Shown here: piece after piece, positions 1 through 7,127 of the stretch
Layout of the letters: the number at the start of each line of letters is the position of its first letter
Numbering within the stretch: position 1 is the first letter of the stretch
Source: Christensenella sp. UBA941
Lineage (GTDB): Bacteria > Bacillota > Clostridia > Christensenellales > UBA941
Assembly: GCA_002293365.1 (NCBI GenBank)
Contig: DBDD01000069.1
Location: forward strand, 4,507 to 16,292
Length of the DNA: 11,786 nucleotides
Reading direction: 5' to 3'
Made by a program: the position numbers and the translations under genes
Notes under the pieces: generated by a model
Database searches by the model: none
The model's input: the letters and a program-made list of their open reading frames with translations, nothing else
What the model was told of the DNA's origin: nothing

Positions 1-23
1 CCCCCATTCGTGTAGCTTTATTC

Positions 24-52
24 ATAATATACCAAACGGTATACAGGTTCAA
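24..52 (-). promoter_or_regulatory. Putative promoter with palindromic operator for a gene off the left edge
   Basis: On the minus strand a -35-like TTGAAC (47-52) is followed after 17 bases by a -10-like TATTAT (24-29). The spacer and the edge of the -10 hold a perfect inverted repeat, TATACC-AAAC-GGTATA (28-43). A palindrome inside the core promoter is the usual layout for a repressor such as a TetR-family protein; the family is inference. It lies just after the nadK stop and points out of the window, so the next minus-strand gene probably has its own regulated promoter. An ATG at 23-25 falls within the -10 region and is unlikely to be the real start. Confidence 0.4.
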
Positions 53-55
53 GGA

Positions 56-847
56 CTATTTCAATTTCTCACGAACTAATTCAAAGAAATTTTCAGGCTG
101 AAACCGTATAAATTGCGCTTTTTGCTCCGCTTGAGTAATCTCGCACGAGCGACTGACCACGCGCGCTTTGAACAGCTGACCATCGGCAAACAGTGCTCCT
201 TTGGGTTCTTCGATTTGCACCTTGACGACTGCGCCCGAGGGCACCACGAGCGGTTTTGCGCTGAGCGAGTGAGCGCACACGGGCGTTATTAGCGTAACAT
301 TGGTATTTGGCGCAACGATCGGGCCGCCCGCGGACAGAGAATACGCGCTCGCGCCCGTAGGCGTCGAGATGATTAGACCGTCGCATGTCCACCGAACGGC
401 AAGCAACCCATCCACAAAGACATCGAGATGCAACACGTGCATATCGTCCGGCGACCGCGTAATCAGCAACTCGTTTAGCGCCATCGCACTCTCGCCGTCC
501 GCAACGATATTTAAAAGGCTTCTTTCGTCCAGCCTAAATTCCTTTTGAAGCGTCTTCCGCACGGCGACGTCGAGCTCTTCGTGATTTGCGGCGCTTAAAA
601 AACCCACGCGCCCGACGTTTACGCCCAAAATCGGTACACTGCCGCGCGCCGCGCGTACTGCGCAGCGTAATATCGTCCCGTCTCCGCCTATGGCGAGTAT
701 TGCGCTAAGCTCTTTGATTTGTGTAACGTCGAGTTCGGGCACGCAGACTGCCGCCGCGCCCGAATGCTCTATAACACGAATCGCCTGCTCCGCGACCGAA
801 GCCGCGATGGGCTTATTTACATCATAATAAACGCCGATATTTTCCAT
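56..847 (-). CDS. nadK: NAD kinase (ATP-NAD kinase)
   Basis: This cytoplasmic enzyme phosphorylates NAD to NADP and sets the NADP(H) pool. The 263-residue protein has the usual length and all family motifs in order: GGDGT at 54-58 (phosphate binding), NVGRVGFL at 77-84, the Asn-Glu pair at 125-126 in ALNELLITR, the NAD-binding stretch from CDGLIISTPTGASAYS to GGP at 155-176, and PVCAHSLSAKPLV at 189-201. The ATG at 845-847 lies 7 bases after the mazG stop, without a clear Shine-Dalgarno of its own, so translation is probably coupled to mazG. From memory, clostridial nadK usually sits near tlyA, argR and recN; finding it behind mazG is less usual. Identity is secure. Confidence 0.96.
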   Translation of the reverse strand: MENIGVYYDVNKPIAASVAEQAIRVIEHSGAAAVCVPELDVTQIKELSAILAIGGDGTILRCAVRAARGSVPILGVNVGRVGFLSAANHEELDVAVRKTLQKEFRLDERSLLNIVADGESAMALNELLITRSPDDMHVLHLDVFVDGLLAVRWTCDGLIISTPTGASAYSLSAGGPIVAPNTNVTLITPVCAHSLSAKPLVVPSGAVVKVQIEEPKGALFADGQLFKARVVSRSCEITQAEQKAQFIRFQPENFFELVREKLK

Positions 848-854
848 ATAGCTT

Positions 855-2309
855 TTATCCCATGCTTTCCTTGGCTTTTTCCCAATAGACGTCCATCTCG
901 CTCAGCGTCATTGTGGAGAGCGTTTTTCCTTCGGCTATGACGAGCTTCTCCATAAGCTCGAAGCGCGCGGTAAAGCGTTCCGTCGTAGCGTTAAGCGCGA
1001 ATTCGGGCTCGACGCCCGCAAGCCGCGCTACGTTAACCGCCGAGAACAATAAATCGCCTACTTCCTCCGCAATCCGTTTCGCATCGCCGGTAATGAGCTC
1101 GCGGCGCAATTCCGCCGTTTCTTCTTCGGCCTTTTCCAAAGCACTGATTGGCTCATCCCAGTCGAAGCCGACCCTCGCCGCCTTTTTTTGTACCTTTTCT
1201 GCGCGCAAAAGCGCCGGGAGGTTTTTGGGTACGCTCCGCAAAACCTCAGCTTGAGTAGAATGTTTCTTTTCGGCTTTTTTCAGCTGATCCCAATTGCGCA
1301 GGACTTCGCCCGAATTTTTGACTTTCACGGCGCCGAATACATGCGGATGGCGGTAGATTAGTTTTTCGCAGATACCGCTTGTGACGTCGCGCAGCGTAAA
1401 GTCGCGCCGCTCGCCCGCGATTTGCGCATGCATCGCCGCTTGGAGCAAGAGATCCCCTAGTTCCTCGCAAAGCGCGCCGCTTTCGCCGGAATCTATCGCG
1501 TCGAGTACTTCGTAACATTCCTCAAGCAGGCATATTTTAAGCGACTCGTGCGTCTGCTCTCTGTCCCACGGGCAGCCGTCCGGCGCGCGCAGCCGCGCGA
1601 CGACCGTTTCCAGTCCATCCATCCCCCATCTGGCTTGCCTTTCGAATTCGCAAGGCGGTATCAGCGCCACGGCGGTATGGTCGAGCGCCTGCTTGTCCAA
1701 ATCCGCAAGCTGAATCGCGCGAACGGCGTAATCGCCGCTTTCGTCCGCCATCGCGAACAAAATCTCCATATCCTCGCGGTATGTTTCCATTAGCCAAAGC
1801 TTCACCTCGGACGCGGTAAGCGCATCCGATATTTCTTCGATCGCCAGCGGGAGCGTCGCGTCGTGCTGGCAAGCGCCGATTGCGTTCGCCGGAACAATGC
1901 GTATAGCGCTGCTGTCTCTCCAAACGCCGCCGTTTTTCGCTTGGGCTATTGCCGCCTGCGCGTAGCCCATACCTGGCATAAATTCCAGTGTGAATTCGTT
2001 TTCCCTCGCTTCTTGAGCAATAGCTTCCATCAGCGCACCGTAGACGCCGCCGCCGATTACAGCGAAGACTACGTCCTCGTTTTTCGCCTTCTCCGCCACA
2101 CGTTTCGCTATGGCGCAATTGAGCTCGTCAAAGTCGGGGCTACGCTCGTATAAATCGTCCATTGTTTGAGGTTCGACGCCATGGTCGAGAAGAAATCTAT
2201 ATTGCGACATCCGTTCCGTCTGCAAAAACCAGCGCGCGTCCGCTAGCCTCCGATAAGCTCCCAACGGCAGATGATCGGCCTTTAGCCCCGCGCCGACGCA
2301 TAATAGCAT
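855..2309 (-). CDS. mazG: Fused tetrapyrrole methylase-like / MazG nucleotide pyrophosphohydrolase (YabN type)
   Basis: MazG enzymes hydrolyse nucleoside triphosphates to monophosphate and pyrophosphate, a housecleaning role. This 484-residue protein has an N-terminal tetrapyrrole-methylase-like domain (about 1-215) and a C-terminal two-repeat MazG region (about 225-484). Repeat one has LRAPDGCPWDREQTHESL at 240-257 and the metal-binding pair EECYE (263-267) and EELGD (282-286), followed by HPHVFG (321-326). Repeat two has EEETAE (395-400) and EEVGD (415-419). The methylase domain looks degenerate: the usual GxGPGD loop near the start reads VGAGLKADHL, so methyl transfer is doubtful. The start is the ATG at 2307-2309 behind AGAAGGA at a spacing of about 6. 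B. subtilis YabN has the same fusion and follows the YabM flippase; here three other elements come between them. Confidence 0.93.
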   Translation of the reverse strand: MLLCVGAGLKADHLPLGAYRRLADARWFLQTERMSQYRFLLDHGVEPQTMDDLYERSPDFDELNCAIAKRVAEKAKNEDVVFAVIGGGVYGALMEAIAQEARENEFTLEFMPGMGYAQAAIAQAKNGGVWRDSSAIRIVPANAIGACQHDATLPLAIEEISDALTASEVKLWLMETYREDMEILFAMADESGDYAVRAIQLADLDKQALDHTAVALIPPCEFERQARWGMDGLETVVARLRAPDGCPWDREQTHESLKICLLEECYEVLDAIDSGESGALCEELGDLLLQAAMHAQIAGERRDFTLRDVTSGICEKLIYRHPHVFGAVKVKNSGEVLRNWDQLKKAEKKHSTQAEVLRSVPKNLPALLRAEKVQKKAARVGFDWDEPISALEKAEEETAELRRELITGDAKRIAEEVGDLLFSAVNVARLAGVEPEFALNATTERFTARFELMEKLVIAEGKTLSTMTLSEMDVYWEKAKESMG

Positions 2310-2339
2310 ATATGTTCCTTCTTTCGTTGATGATAATAC

Positions 2340-2367
2340 TGTAGGGGCGATTCACGAATCGCCCGCG
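2340..2367 (+). repeat. REP-like hairpin R1 (outer left copy)
   Basis: A TGTAGGG leader is followed by a near-perfect palindrome: GGGCGATTC (2345-2353), a 2-base loop and GAATCGCCC (2356-2364). It forms the outer inverted pair with R4. The short GTAG next to a palindromic foot resembles REP elements mobilised by RAYT (TnpA-REP) transposases. Confidence 0.7.
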
Positions 2368-2380
2368 AAAACCCAAAGCC

Positions 2381-2409
2381 TGTAGGGACACGATATATCG
2401 TGTCCGTGA
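2381..2409 (+). repeat. REP-like hairpin R2 (inner left copy)
   Basis: The TGTAGGG leader at 2381-2387 runs into a perfect 20-base palindrome, GGACACGATATATCGTGTCC (2386-2405), then GTGA. The stem sequence differs from R1 but remains self-complementary, so pairing rather than sequence seems to be conserved. R2 and R3 face each other around a 23-base spacer. Confidence 0.72.
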
Positions 2410-2432
2410 TAATCACTAACGCACGATTATGG

Positions 2433-2461
2433 TCACGGACGCTATATATGGCGTCCCTACA
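2433..2461 (-). repeat. REP-like hairpin R3 (inner right copy)
   Basis: This is an inverted counterpart of R2. Read on the minus strand it starts TGTAGGGAC and ends GTCCGTGA. The stem is GGACGC (2437-2442) with GCGTCC (2451-2456), extended through a TATATA centre with one G-T type mismatch. It shares both ends with R2 but not the stem bases. Confidence 0.72.
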
Positions 2462-2490
2462 TAAAGTGCGGCATCAAGGGAGATACGATA

Positions 2491-2519
2491 TGCACGGGCG
2501 AACACAGTTCGCCCCTACA
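2491..2519 (-). repeat. REP-like hairpin R4 (outer right copy)
   Basis: Read on the minus strand it starts TGTAGGGGCGAAC. The stem is GGGCGAAC (2496-2503) and GTTCGCCC (2507-2514) around a 3-base loop. Its TGTAG end contains the TAG stop codon (2515-2517) of the toroid-protein gene, so the repeat abuts and partly forms the 3' end of that gene. Confidence 0.72.
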
Positions 2520-3348
2520 TAGACAGCCTCTCTGCAATCTCATTATATCGCGCCGTCGCCAGTTCGCTGGGCATGCCTTTCTCGCAAAAGACAAACTTCG
2601 CTAATTTTGGCACGACGCGCTCTATGACGATTTGGCCGTCTGCGAGTTTGGCTTTCAGCGCTTCGAAAGCTTCCATGAACCGCTTGTCCCTTTTCGCTTT
2701 ATTATAAAACGACATAACATACACGTATTGAAAGAGATTATAATTCCCAAACGGATACTCTACCTGCATAAACAGCTTGCCAATACCATAGTGACAAGGG
2801 CCTATGGGCTTGCGAATAACCCAGTGCTCCAGTAAAAACTCCACCGCTTTGTCTAGCGCGGGCTCATTATTTAAGTAATCGCTGAAGCGGAAAGCGTCCA
2901 GCGCCATAAGCGTCGGCATAGGGTTTGAATACTCCGTTTCAGGCCCGCGCCCAAACGAGAATTTGTTGCAGCGCCAGCCGCCGTCGGTGTATTGGGTGTC
3001 TAAAAGATGTTGAAATGTCGTTTGCAGCCTCACATCCGAGGCAAAGCCCATATGACATAGTAATTGCGCGGCCAGCGCCGTATGGCACGGCAAAATGCCG
3101 CCGGATGGATATACCTTGAAGCGCCCGTCTTCTTTCCAAGCGCTTAAGAACAGCTCCGCAACTTCTTTTAGAATCGGCTCGGCGGGTTCCATGCCCAATT
3201 CCAGAAGCATCATAGCGCTGTTGTAAGCCGAAAACGGCGAGCCCTTCAGCAAACGCCTGTCCGGCGTCGTCCAATAATCCGCGCCGTTATCGTATCTATG
3301 CGCCAGAATTGCTTCTGCGTCCTTGGCGTAGCGCTCGTCTATCGGCAT
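2515..3348 (-). CDS. Prenyltransferase-like alpha-alpha toroid protein, function unknown
   Basis: The 277-residue soluble protein resembles the terpenoid cyclase/prenyltransferase toroid fold, built from paired helices with glycine- and tryptophan-rich turns. Visible repeats include ADYWTTPD (about 23-30), a helix containing CHTALAAQLLCHMGF (88-102) followed by the QW-like TDGGWRCN (121-128), and a conserved-looking CHYGIGK...EYPFGNYN block (185-204). Similar clostridial proteins are usually labelled prenyltransferase without proof of reaction, and I see no DXDD or DDXXD catalytic motif, so it may be only a scaffold or glycan- or lipid-related protein. The start is an ATG 6 bases after GGAGGAG (3355-3361). 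It lies 17 bases after the phzF-like gene and should share its mRNA. Its stop codon falls in repeat R4, so the last residues may have been changed by that insertion. Confidence 0.72.
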   Translation of the reverse strand: MPIDERYAKDAEAILAHRYDNGADYWTTPDRRLLKGSPFSAYNSAMMLLELGMEPAEPILKEVAELFLSAWKEDGRFKVYPSGGILPCHTALAAQLLCHMGFASDVRLQTTFQHLLDTQYTDGGWRCNKFSFGRGPETEYSNPMPTLMALDAFRFSDYLNNEPALDKAVEFLLEHWVIRKPIGPCHYGIGKLFMQVEYPFGNYNLFQYVYVMSFYNKAKRDKRFMEAFEALKAKLADGQIVIERVVPKLAKFVFCEKGMPSELATARYNEIAERLSM

Positions 3349-3365
3349 ATTGCACTCCTCCGGAT

Positions 3366-4247
3366 CTATATATAGTATACGCCGCTAATACGGGTCGTCG
3401 CCTTTCCGCCAAACAGCACGCGGTCTTCTTTTAACGATAGGCGCACGGAGTTGAATACGCGATCCACGCCGCCTTGCTCGATCGTTACCGGCGCGCCGTC
3501 CCAAATATTGTTCTTCAGCATATAGTAGCCGAACGCGCTATTCCCCGAACCGGTTGCCGGATCTTCTAAATATCCGAATTTTGGCGCAAAGACTCGCGTA
3601 TGCGCAAAGTTTTGCGCGCGCTCCGTATCGAACGTAAAAATAAGGATAATATCGATTTCGCTTTTTGTACAAAAGTCTTTCAGCGCTCGCTCATCGGGAA
3701 AAACTCCGATTTCATCACTCAGCGCGGCGATTGGAACGATCAGCGTACGTAATCCCGCGTCAATTAGGTCGATTGGATGAGCATTCGACAGTTGGTTTTC
3801 ATTTAAGGATAGTTTTTTCGCGATTTCTTTGCGTTCTAGCTCTGTGCCGATATAGCGTGGGCTCGGCGCTAAGACATAGACCGCGTCGTGGGTCGCGATT
3901 TCGTTATAAACGCTTAGCACGCCCTTCTTGCGCGTATTAATTGTTATCTCTTTTTGGCCCGCCAATTCCGGCGTTTCTTTGATTAGGGTATACATACACG
4001 CGATAGTCCCGTGCCCGCAAAAATCCACTTCGCACTCGGACGAATAATAGATTAGATTAAACTCGGATTTTGATTTGGGGGCACAGAATACGACCTCTGA
4101 AACGAAGCCCTTGTGCTGCTTCGCAATACTTAGCATTTGCGCGTCCTTCAGCGTATCGCCCTTTTCAAGATATACGCAAGCCGCCGGATTGCCCAACGAG
4201 CCTCCCGAGGTAAAAGCGTCGATTTTACGGTATGATAAAGCTTTCAT
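3366..4247 (-). CDS. PhzF family protein (isomerase / epimerase-like)
   Basis: PhzF proteins have two hotdog-like (diaminopimelate epimerase-fold) halves. PhzF itself isomerises a phenazine precursor, but most members have no known substrate. The 293-residue length is typical. Motifs seen are KIDAFTSGGSLGNPAACVYL (8-27), FVSEVVF (48-54, with the likely catalytic Glu at 51), EVDFCGHGT (73-81), and EDPATGSGNSAFG (228-240), the best family signature. There is no phenazine gene nearby, so phenazine synthesis is not supported. The start codon overlaps the flippase stop (TGATG at 4245-4249), which indicates translational coupling to the flippase. The toroid gene follows after 17 bases. The family call is firm; the reaction is unknown. 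Confidence 0.9.
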   Translation of the reverse strand: MKALSYRKIDAFTSGGSLGNPAACVYLEKGDTLKDAQMLSIAKQHKGFVSEVVFCAPKSKSEFNLIYYSSECEVDFCGHGTIACMYTLIKETPELAGQKEITINTRKKGVLSVYNEIATHDAVYVLAPSPRYIGTELERKEIAKKLSLNENQLSNAHPIDLIDAGLRTLIVPIAALSDEIGVFPDERALKDFCTKSEIDIILIFTFDTERAQNFAHTRVFAPKFGYLEDPATGSGNSAFGYYMLKNNIWDGAPVTIEQGGVDRVFNSVRLSLKEDRVLFGGKATTRISGVYYI

Positions 4248-5851
4248 CAGTCTAAATCCGCCTGTTTGGTCAGTCTTTTCAGCTTCGATCCGCCGGGAAT
4301 AAGCTCTAGGTCGGTCGAATTGAGTGTTTTGGTTATAAGTATCGTCGAGAAGTAAACGACGACCGCGATAATTACAGAAAGCAGCGTCGCTATGGTATTG
4401 CTATCCCCTACCATATTCAAGAATAACGGATAAAGCACTAATATTCCCGCCGCCATTAGCCCGCTCGCAATAAGCGGCTTTAAGATAAAGTCCAAAAATC
4501 GAGGCCTAAGCCCCGTGCGCCTGCAAACATATATTATGTTCATAATCGCGGCAAACGTATAGCAAGATATCGTGCCGACCGAAGCTCCCACTATGTTTAT
4601 ATTCGGCATGCCAAGCAAGATAAAGCTTACGACGACTTTAATTATCGCGCCGAAGAATAAGTTGATAACCGGAACCATCTGCTTGCCCATGCCCTGGAGA
4701 ATACCTGTCATGGACTGTACTAGCGCGAGCATCATCACCGCGACGGACATTGTTTGAAGCAATTGCGTAGCCAGCGCGAGTTGTTCGGGCGTACGCCAAG
4801 TATAGAGCATATCCAGTATTTGCTCCGCGAGGCAAAACATGCCGACCGAAGCCGGCATTCCGATCAAAATAGTGATCTTAAGGCCGGTACCAGCCATATC
4901 GCGCACGTCATTCCCGCGCTTTTGCGCCACGGCTCGCGATATTGCCGGAACCAAGCTCATAGCGATAGCCAGCGAAAGCACGGCGGGCATGTTAATCAAC
5001 GGATATACATACTGCGTCAAAACTGCGAATGCCGCCCGCGCGGTATCCGCCGGATAGCCAAGGGCAATTAGCTTGTTTACGATCATGAAGGAGTCGATTG
5101 ATTGGGTAAGAGGCAGGATCGACGCGCCAATCGTTACGGGGATCGCGATAGCCAACAGCGCCGATATGATCTTTTTGCGCGGCTCGGCCTTGTGTGTTGG
5201 ACGGATTTCGCCCATATCTCGCTTCACGCGATGGTAGTAGCCCATCAAAAGCACAAGCGCGAGCAGCTCCGAAAACGATACGCCGATCATCGCGCCCATA
5301 GCTCCGTATTCCGGCCCTAGCGGCAACAGGCTCGCTCCTAATGTAAAGCCAACGGCCAGCTTGCCTATCTGTTCGACTATTTGCGAAACCGCCGTCGGCG
5401 TCATACGCTGCATGCCTTGGAAATAACCCCTGTACGCTGATAACATAGAAACAAAGAACAACGCGGGCGCGATAGCTATAAAGCCTAAATAGCTGCCAGG
5501 AAAGTTGTTCGCGCTAGCGAGCGGCCGGCTCAGGAGCGCTATTGCGACTGTTGAAACGACGCCAATAACGCTTAGTAGTCGAAAGGCAGTTTTAAAAACC
5601 TTGCGCGCGCCATATTCGTCGCCGCAGGCGATACGCTCGGAAACTAATTTTGAAATCGCCGTCGGCAAGCCCGCCGAGGATGCTACGAGTAGAAACGCGT
5701 AAATCGGATAAACCGCCCCGTAGTTTCCCATACCCTGATCGCCGATAATTCGCGCGAGGGGAATGCGATAAACGGCGCCGATAATCTTGACCAACAGCCC
5801 GGCAACGCCCAAAATGGCCGCACCTTTTATAAAGCTGGATTTTGCCGCCAT
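4247..5851 (-). CDS. SpoVB/YabM-family polysaccharide or lipid II flippase (MOP superfamily)
   Basis: This 534-residue multi-pass inner-membrane protein belongs to the MOP exporter group that includes SpoVB, YtgP/MurJ and YabM. The group moves undecaprenyl-linked peptidoglycan or polysaccharide precursors across the membrane. I see about 14 hydrophobic segments. The N-terminal signature KIIGAVYRIPLARIIGDQG (22-40), the block RGYFQGMQRMTPTAVSQIVE (141-160) and VPAISRA (301-307) are typical of the SpoVB-like branch. The ATG at 5849-5851 is chosen because GGAG (5859-5862) sits 7 bases upstream; a GTG at 5855-5857 would be almost on top of that site. Lying downstream of spoVT and upstream of mazG on the same strand, it corresponds by position to B. 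subtilis yabM. It heads the operon with the phzF-like and toroid genes. Confidence 0.9.
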   Translation of the reverse strand: MAAKSSFIKGAAILGVAGLLVKIIGAVYRIPLARIIGDQGMGNYGAVYPIYAFLLVASSAGLPTAISKLVSERIACGDEYGARKVFKTAFRLLSVIGVVSTVAIALLSRPLASANNFPGSYLGFIAIAPALFFVSMLSAYRGYFQGMQRMTPTAVSQIVEQIGKLAVGFTLGASLLPLGPEYGAMGAMIGVSFSELLALVLLMGYYHRVKRDMGEIRPTHKAEPRKKIISALLAIAIPVTIGASILPLTQSIDSFMIVNKLIALGYPADTARAAFAVLTQYVYPLINMPAVLSLAIAMSLVPAISRAVAQKRGNDVRDMAGTGLKITILIGMPASVGMFCLAEQILDMLYTWRTPEQLALATQLLQTMSVAVMMLALVQSMTGILQGMGKQMVPVINLFFGAIIKVVVSFILLGMPNINIVGASVGTISCYTFAAIMNIIYVCRRTGLRPRFLDFILKPLIASGLMAAGILVLYPLFLNMVGDSNTIATLLSVIIAVVVYFSTILITKTLNSTDLELIPGGSKLKRLTKQADLD

Positions 5852-5887
5852 GCACACGCTCCAATCTTCAACGTTAATCCACGCTAT

Positions 5888-5896
5888 AGTATACCA
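5888..5896 (-). promoter_or_regulatory. Extended -10 promoter for the flippase operon
   Basis: On the minus strand the sequence CTGGTATACTATAG contains an extended -10: TGG (5894-5896) directly before TATACT (5888-5893). No strong -35 is seen, which fits the extended -10 type. It predicts a start near 5881 and a leader of about 30 bases before the ATG at 5851. Confidence 0.5.
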
Positions 5897-5956
5897 GAAA
5901 TGCCTGAAACTAACACTACCATTGTATGAATGTTTAAATAATCCATTCGGATGGTA

Positions 5957-5983
5957 TTAAGTTTTAAAAAATTATACCGATAA
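5957..5983 (+). promoter_or_regulatory. Sigma-28 (SigD/FliA) type promoter for yjfB-like gene
   Basis: TTAAGTTT (5957-5964), an 11-base spacer and ACCGATAA (5976-5983) match the flagellar sigma consensus TAAAGTTT-N11-GCCGATAA at 7 of 8 positions in each half. It stands about 30 bases before the start of the YjfB-like gene on the same strand, which is what a motility-linked gene would be expected to carry. Confidence 0.78.
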
Positions 5984-6013
5984 AACAATAAGCAGAATTG
6001 TGAGGTGATCGTA

Positions 6014-6211
6014 TTGGAACTTTCCAACGTCATGGCCAATAACGCCTATATGGTGCGGCAGGCTATTTCCCTCGCCATGCTGCAAAAAACTATGGGCTTG
6101 GACGCAAACGTTGTATCCGAGCTCATGCCCGAAGCTATGGACGCGAGCGCCGCGGCGCTTGAAGTGCCCGCAGATCCAAGTTTAGGCGGCAACATCGATA
6201 TTTCAGTTTGA
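6014..6211 (+). CDS. yjfB: YjfB-like putative motility protein
   Basis: This 65-residue protein resembles the small YjfB family of Bacillota, annotated as putative motility proteins with no known biochemical role. The sequence has a short helix-forming N-terminus (MELSNVMANNAYMVRQAISL), a central helix (AMLQKTMGLDANVVSELM) and the family C-terminal tail PSLGGNIDISV. The TTG at 6014-6016 is preferred as start: GAGGTGA (6002-6008) lies 5 bases upstream, and the product then begins MELS like other members. The frame can be extended to a GTG at 6005, but that codon lies inside the ribosome site. A sigma-28-type promoter precedes it. It is monocistronic and converges on the AraC gene, 24 bases apart. 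Confidence 0.82.
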   Translation: MELSNVMANNAYMVRQAISLAMLQKTMGLDANVVSELMPEAMDASAAALEVPADPSLGGNIDISV

Positions 6212-6235
6212 ATTGTGTGCTGCTAAATTTTATAT

Positions 6236-7105
6236 TCACTCCCTCAGCAGTATCGACGTGTCCAGCGTGGGGTCGTCTATGTTTTGAGTGGAGGGCAGAG
6301 AGCGCAGGTTAAGCACGTAGCCGGATGGGAGCGTCCTCGGCGTATACCCGGTTACCTCTTTAAAGGAGCGGTTGAAGCTGCGCAGCGTACCAAAGCCGCA
6401 GTAGAGCATAATATCGACGGATTTCACCCCCTCCTGTGAACAATTATTCAACAGTTCAACGGCCTTTTCAACCCTTACCGCGTTTACATACTGCGAGAAG
6501 GTCATGCCCGAATGGCGCTTGAAGTATCTCGAAAAGTACGGCTCGGAAAAGTTCATGAACTTCGCCGCGTCGGCGAAAGTTATGCTGTTGAACTCCGCGT
6601 CAATATAGTTCAGCAGATTCTTATACGGGTTTTTCACCGCGCTCTTGCGCCCTCGATTTTTCAGCGTTTCACCTCTGAAGATTTCCGACATGAGCACTAC
6701 AATCATGGCGTTCACTTTCTGAACGAAAAATGCGGGCTTCCAGAAGAGTTCAAAGCGGAGTTCGGAGAGCCTCTCGCGCACCTGATACCTGTCCTGGAAC
6801 AGGGGCGTATTTAGCTCAAATTCGTCTGTCAGGGCGGCGGTCAATTTTTCGTTGAAAAGGCACACGAGCAGCGTACAGTCGTCCTCGGCGCTTATGCTGT
6901 GAACGTTCCCGCTTTGGCAAAAAACACAACCCCCGGCGCTTACGCTATAGACGGCATCGCCATTGATTATCCTCGCGGCGCCTTCAAGGCATATTATTAG
7001 TTCGTTTTCAAGGTGCCAGTGTGGTAAATTTCGCAGCTTACGATATTTGCCAACCCATACTTCTTCATTGCCGATATACGCGCGCCGTTCATATTTTGCG
7101 AGCAC
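6236..7105 (-). CDS. AraC-family transcriptional regulator (cupin + HTH_18)
   Basis: This 289-residue DNA-binding regulator has an N-terminal cupin-like sensing domain (about 15-90), including HWHLENELIICLEG with the paired His residues, and a C-terminal AraC double helix-turn-helix (about 165-265). In the latter, FADAAKFMNFSEPYFSRYFK and the second half SVDIMLYCGFGTLRSFNRSF followed by KEVTGYTPR match the family core. I place the start at the GTG at 7103-7105: the AGGGGG site (7113-7118) then lies about 7 bases upstream, whereas a TTG at 7109-7111 would touch it. It is divergent from the membrane hydrolase gene, which it probably activates in response to an unknown small ligand, perhaps a sugar. 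A 25-residue tail after the HTH is not typical. Confidence 0.9.
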   Translation of the reverse strand: MLAKYERRAYIGNEEVWVGKYRKLRNLPHWHLENELIICLEGAARIINGDAVYSVSAGGCVFCQSGNVHSISAEDDCTLLVCLFNEKLTAALTDEFELNTPLFQDRYQVRERLSELRFELFWKPAFFVQKVNAMIVVLMSEIFRGETLKNRGRKSAVKNPYKNLLNYIDAEFNSITFADAAKFMNFSEPYFSRYFKRHSGMTFSQYVNAVRVEKAVELLNNCSQEGVKSVDIMLYCGFGTLRSFNRSFKEVTGYTPRTLPSGYVLNLRSLPSTQNIDDPTLDTSILLRE

Positions 7106-7127
7106 AGTCAATCCCCCTTCAAATAAC

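Noticed and set aside
1..25. Short partial gene starting at the ATG at 23-25 (minus strand)
   Set aside because: No ribosome site is present and the ATG lies inside the likely -10 element; only eight codons are visible.
1537..2118. 193-codon minus-strand frame within mazG
   Set aside because: The very Arg-rich composition and complete overlap with the conserved mazG frame mark it as a frame-shifted shadow.
2340..2519. CRISPR array reading of the hairpin cluster
   Set aside because: The repeats alternate in orientation, differ in stem sequence, and their spacers vary in length (about 13-30 bases), which fits REP-type elements and not CRISPR.
3366..4247. Phenazine biosynthesis gene
   Set aside because: Only the broad PhzF family is supported; no other phenazine genes are present and most family members have other or unknown roles.
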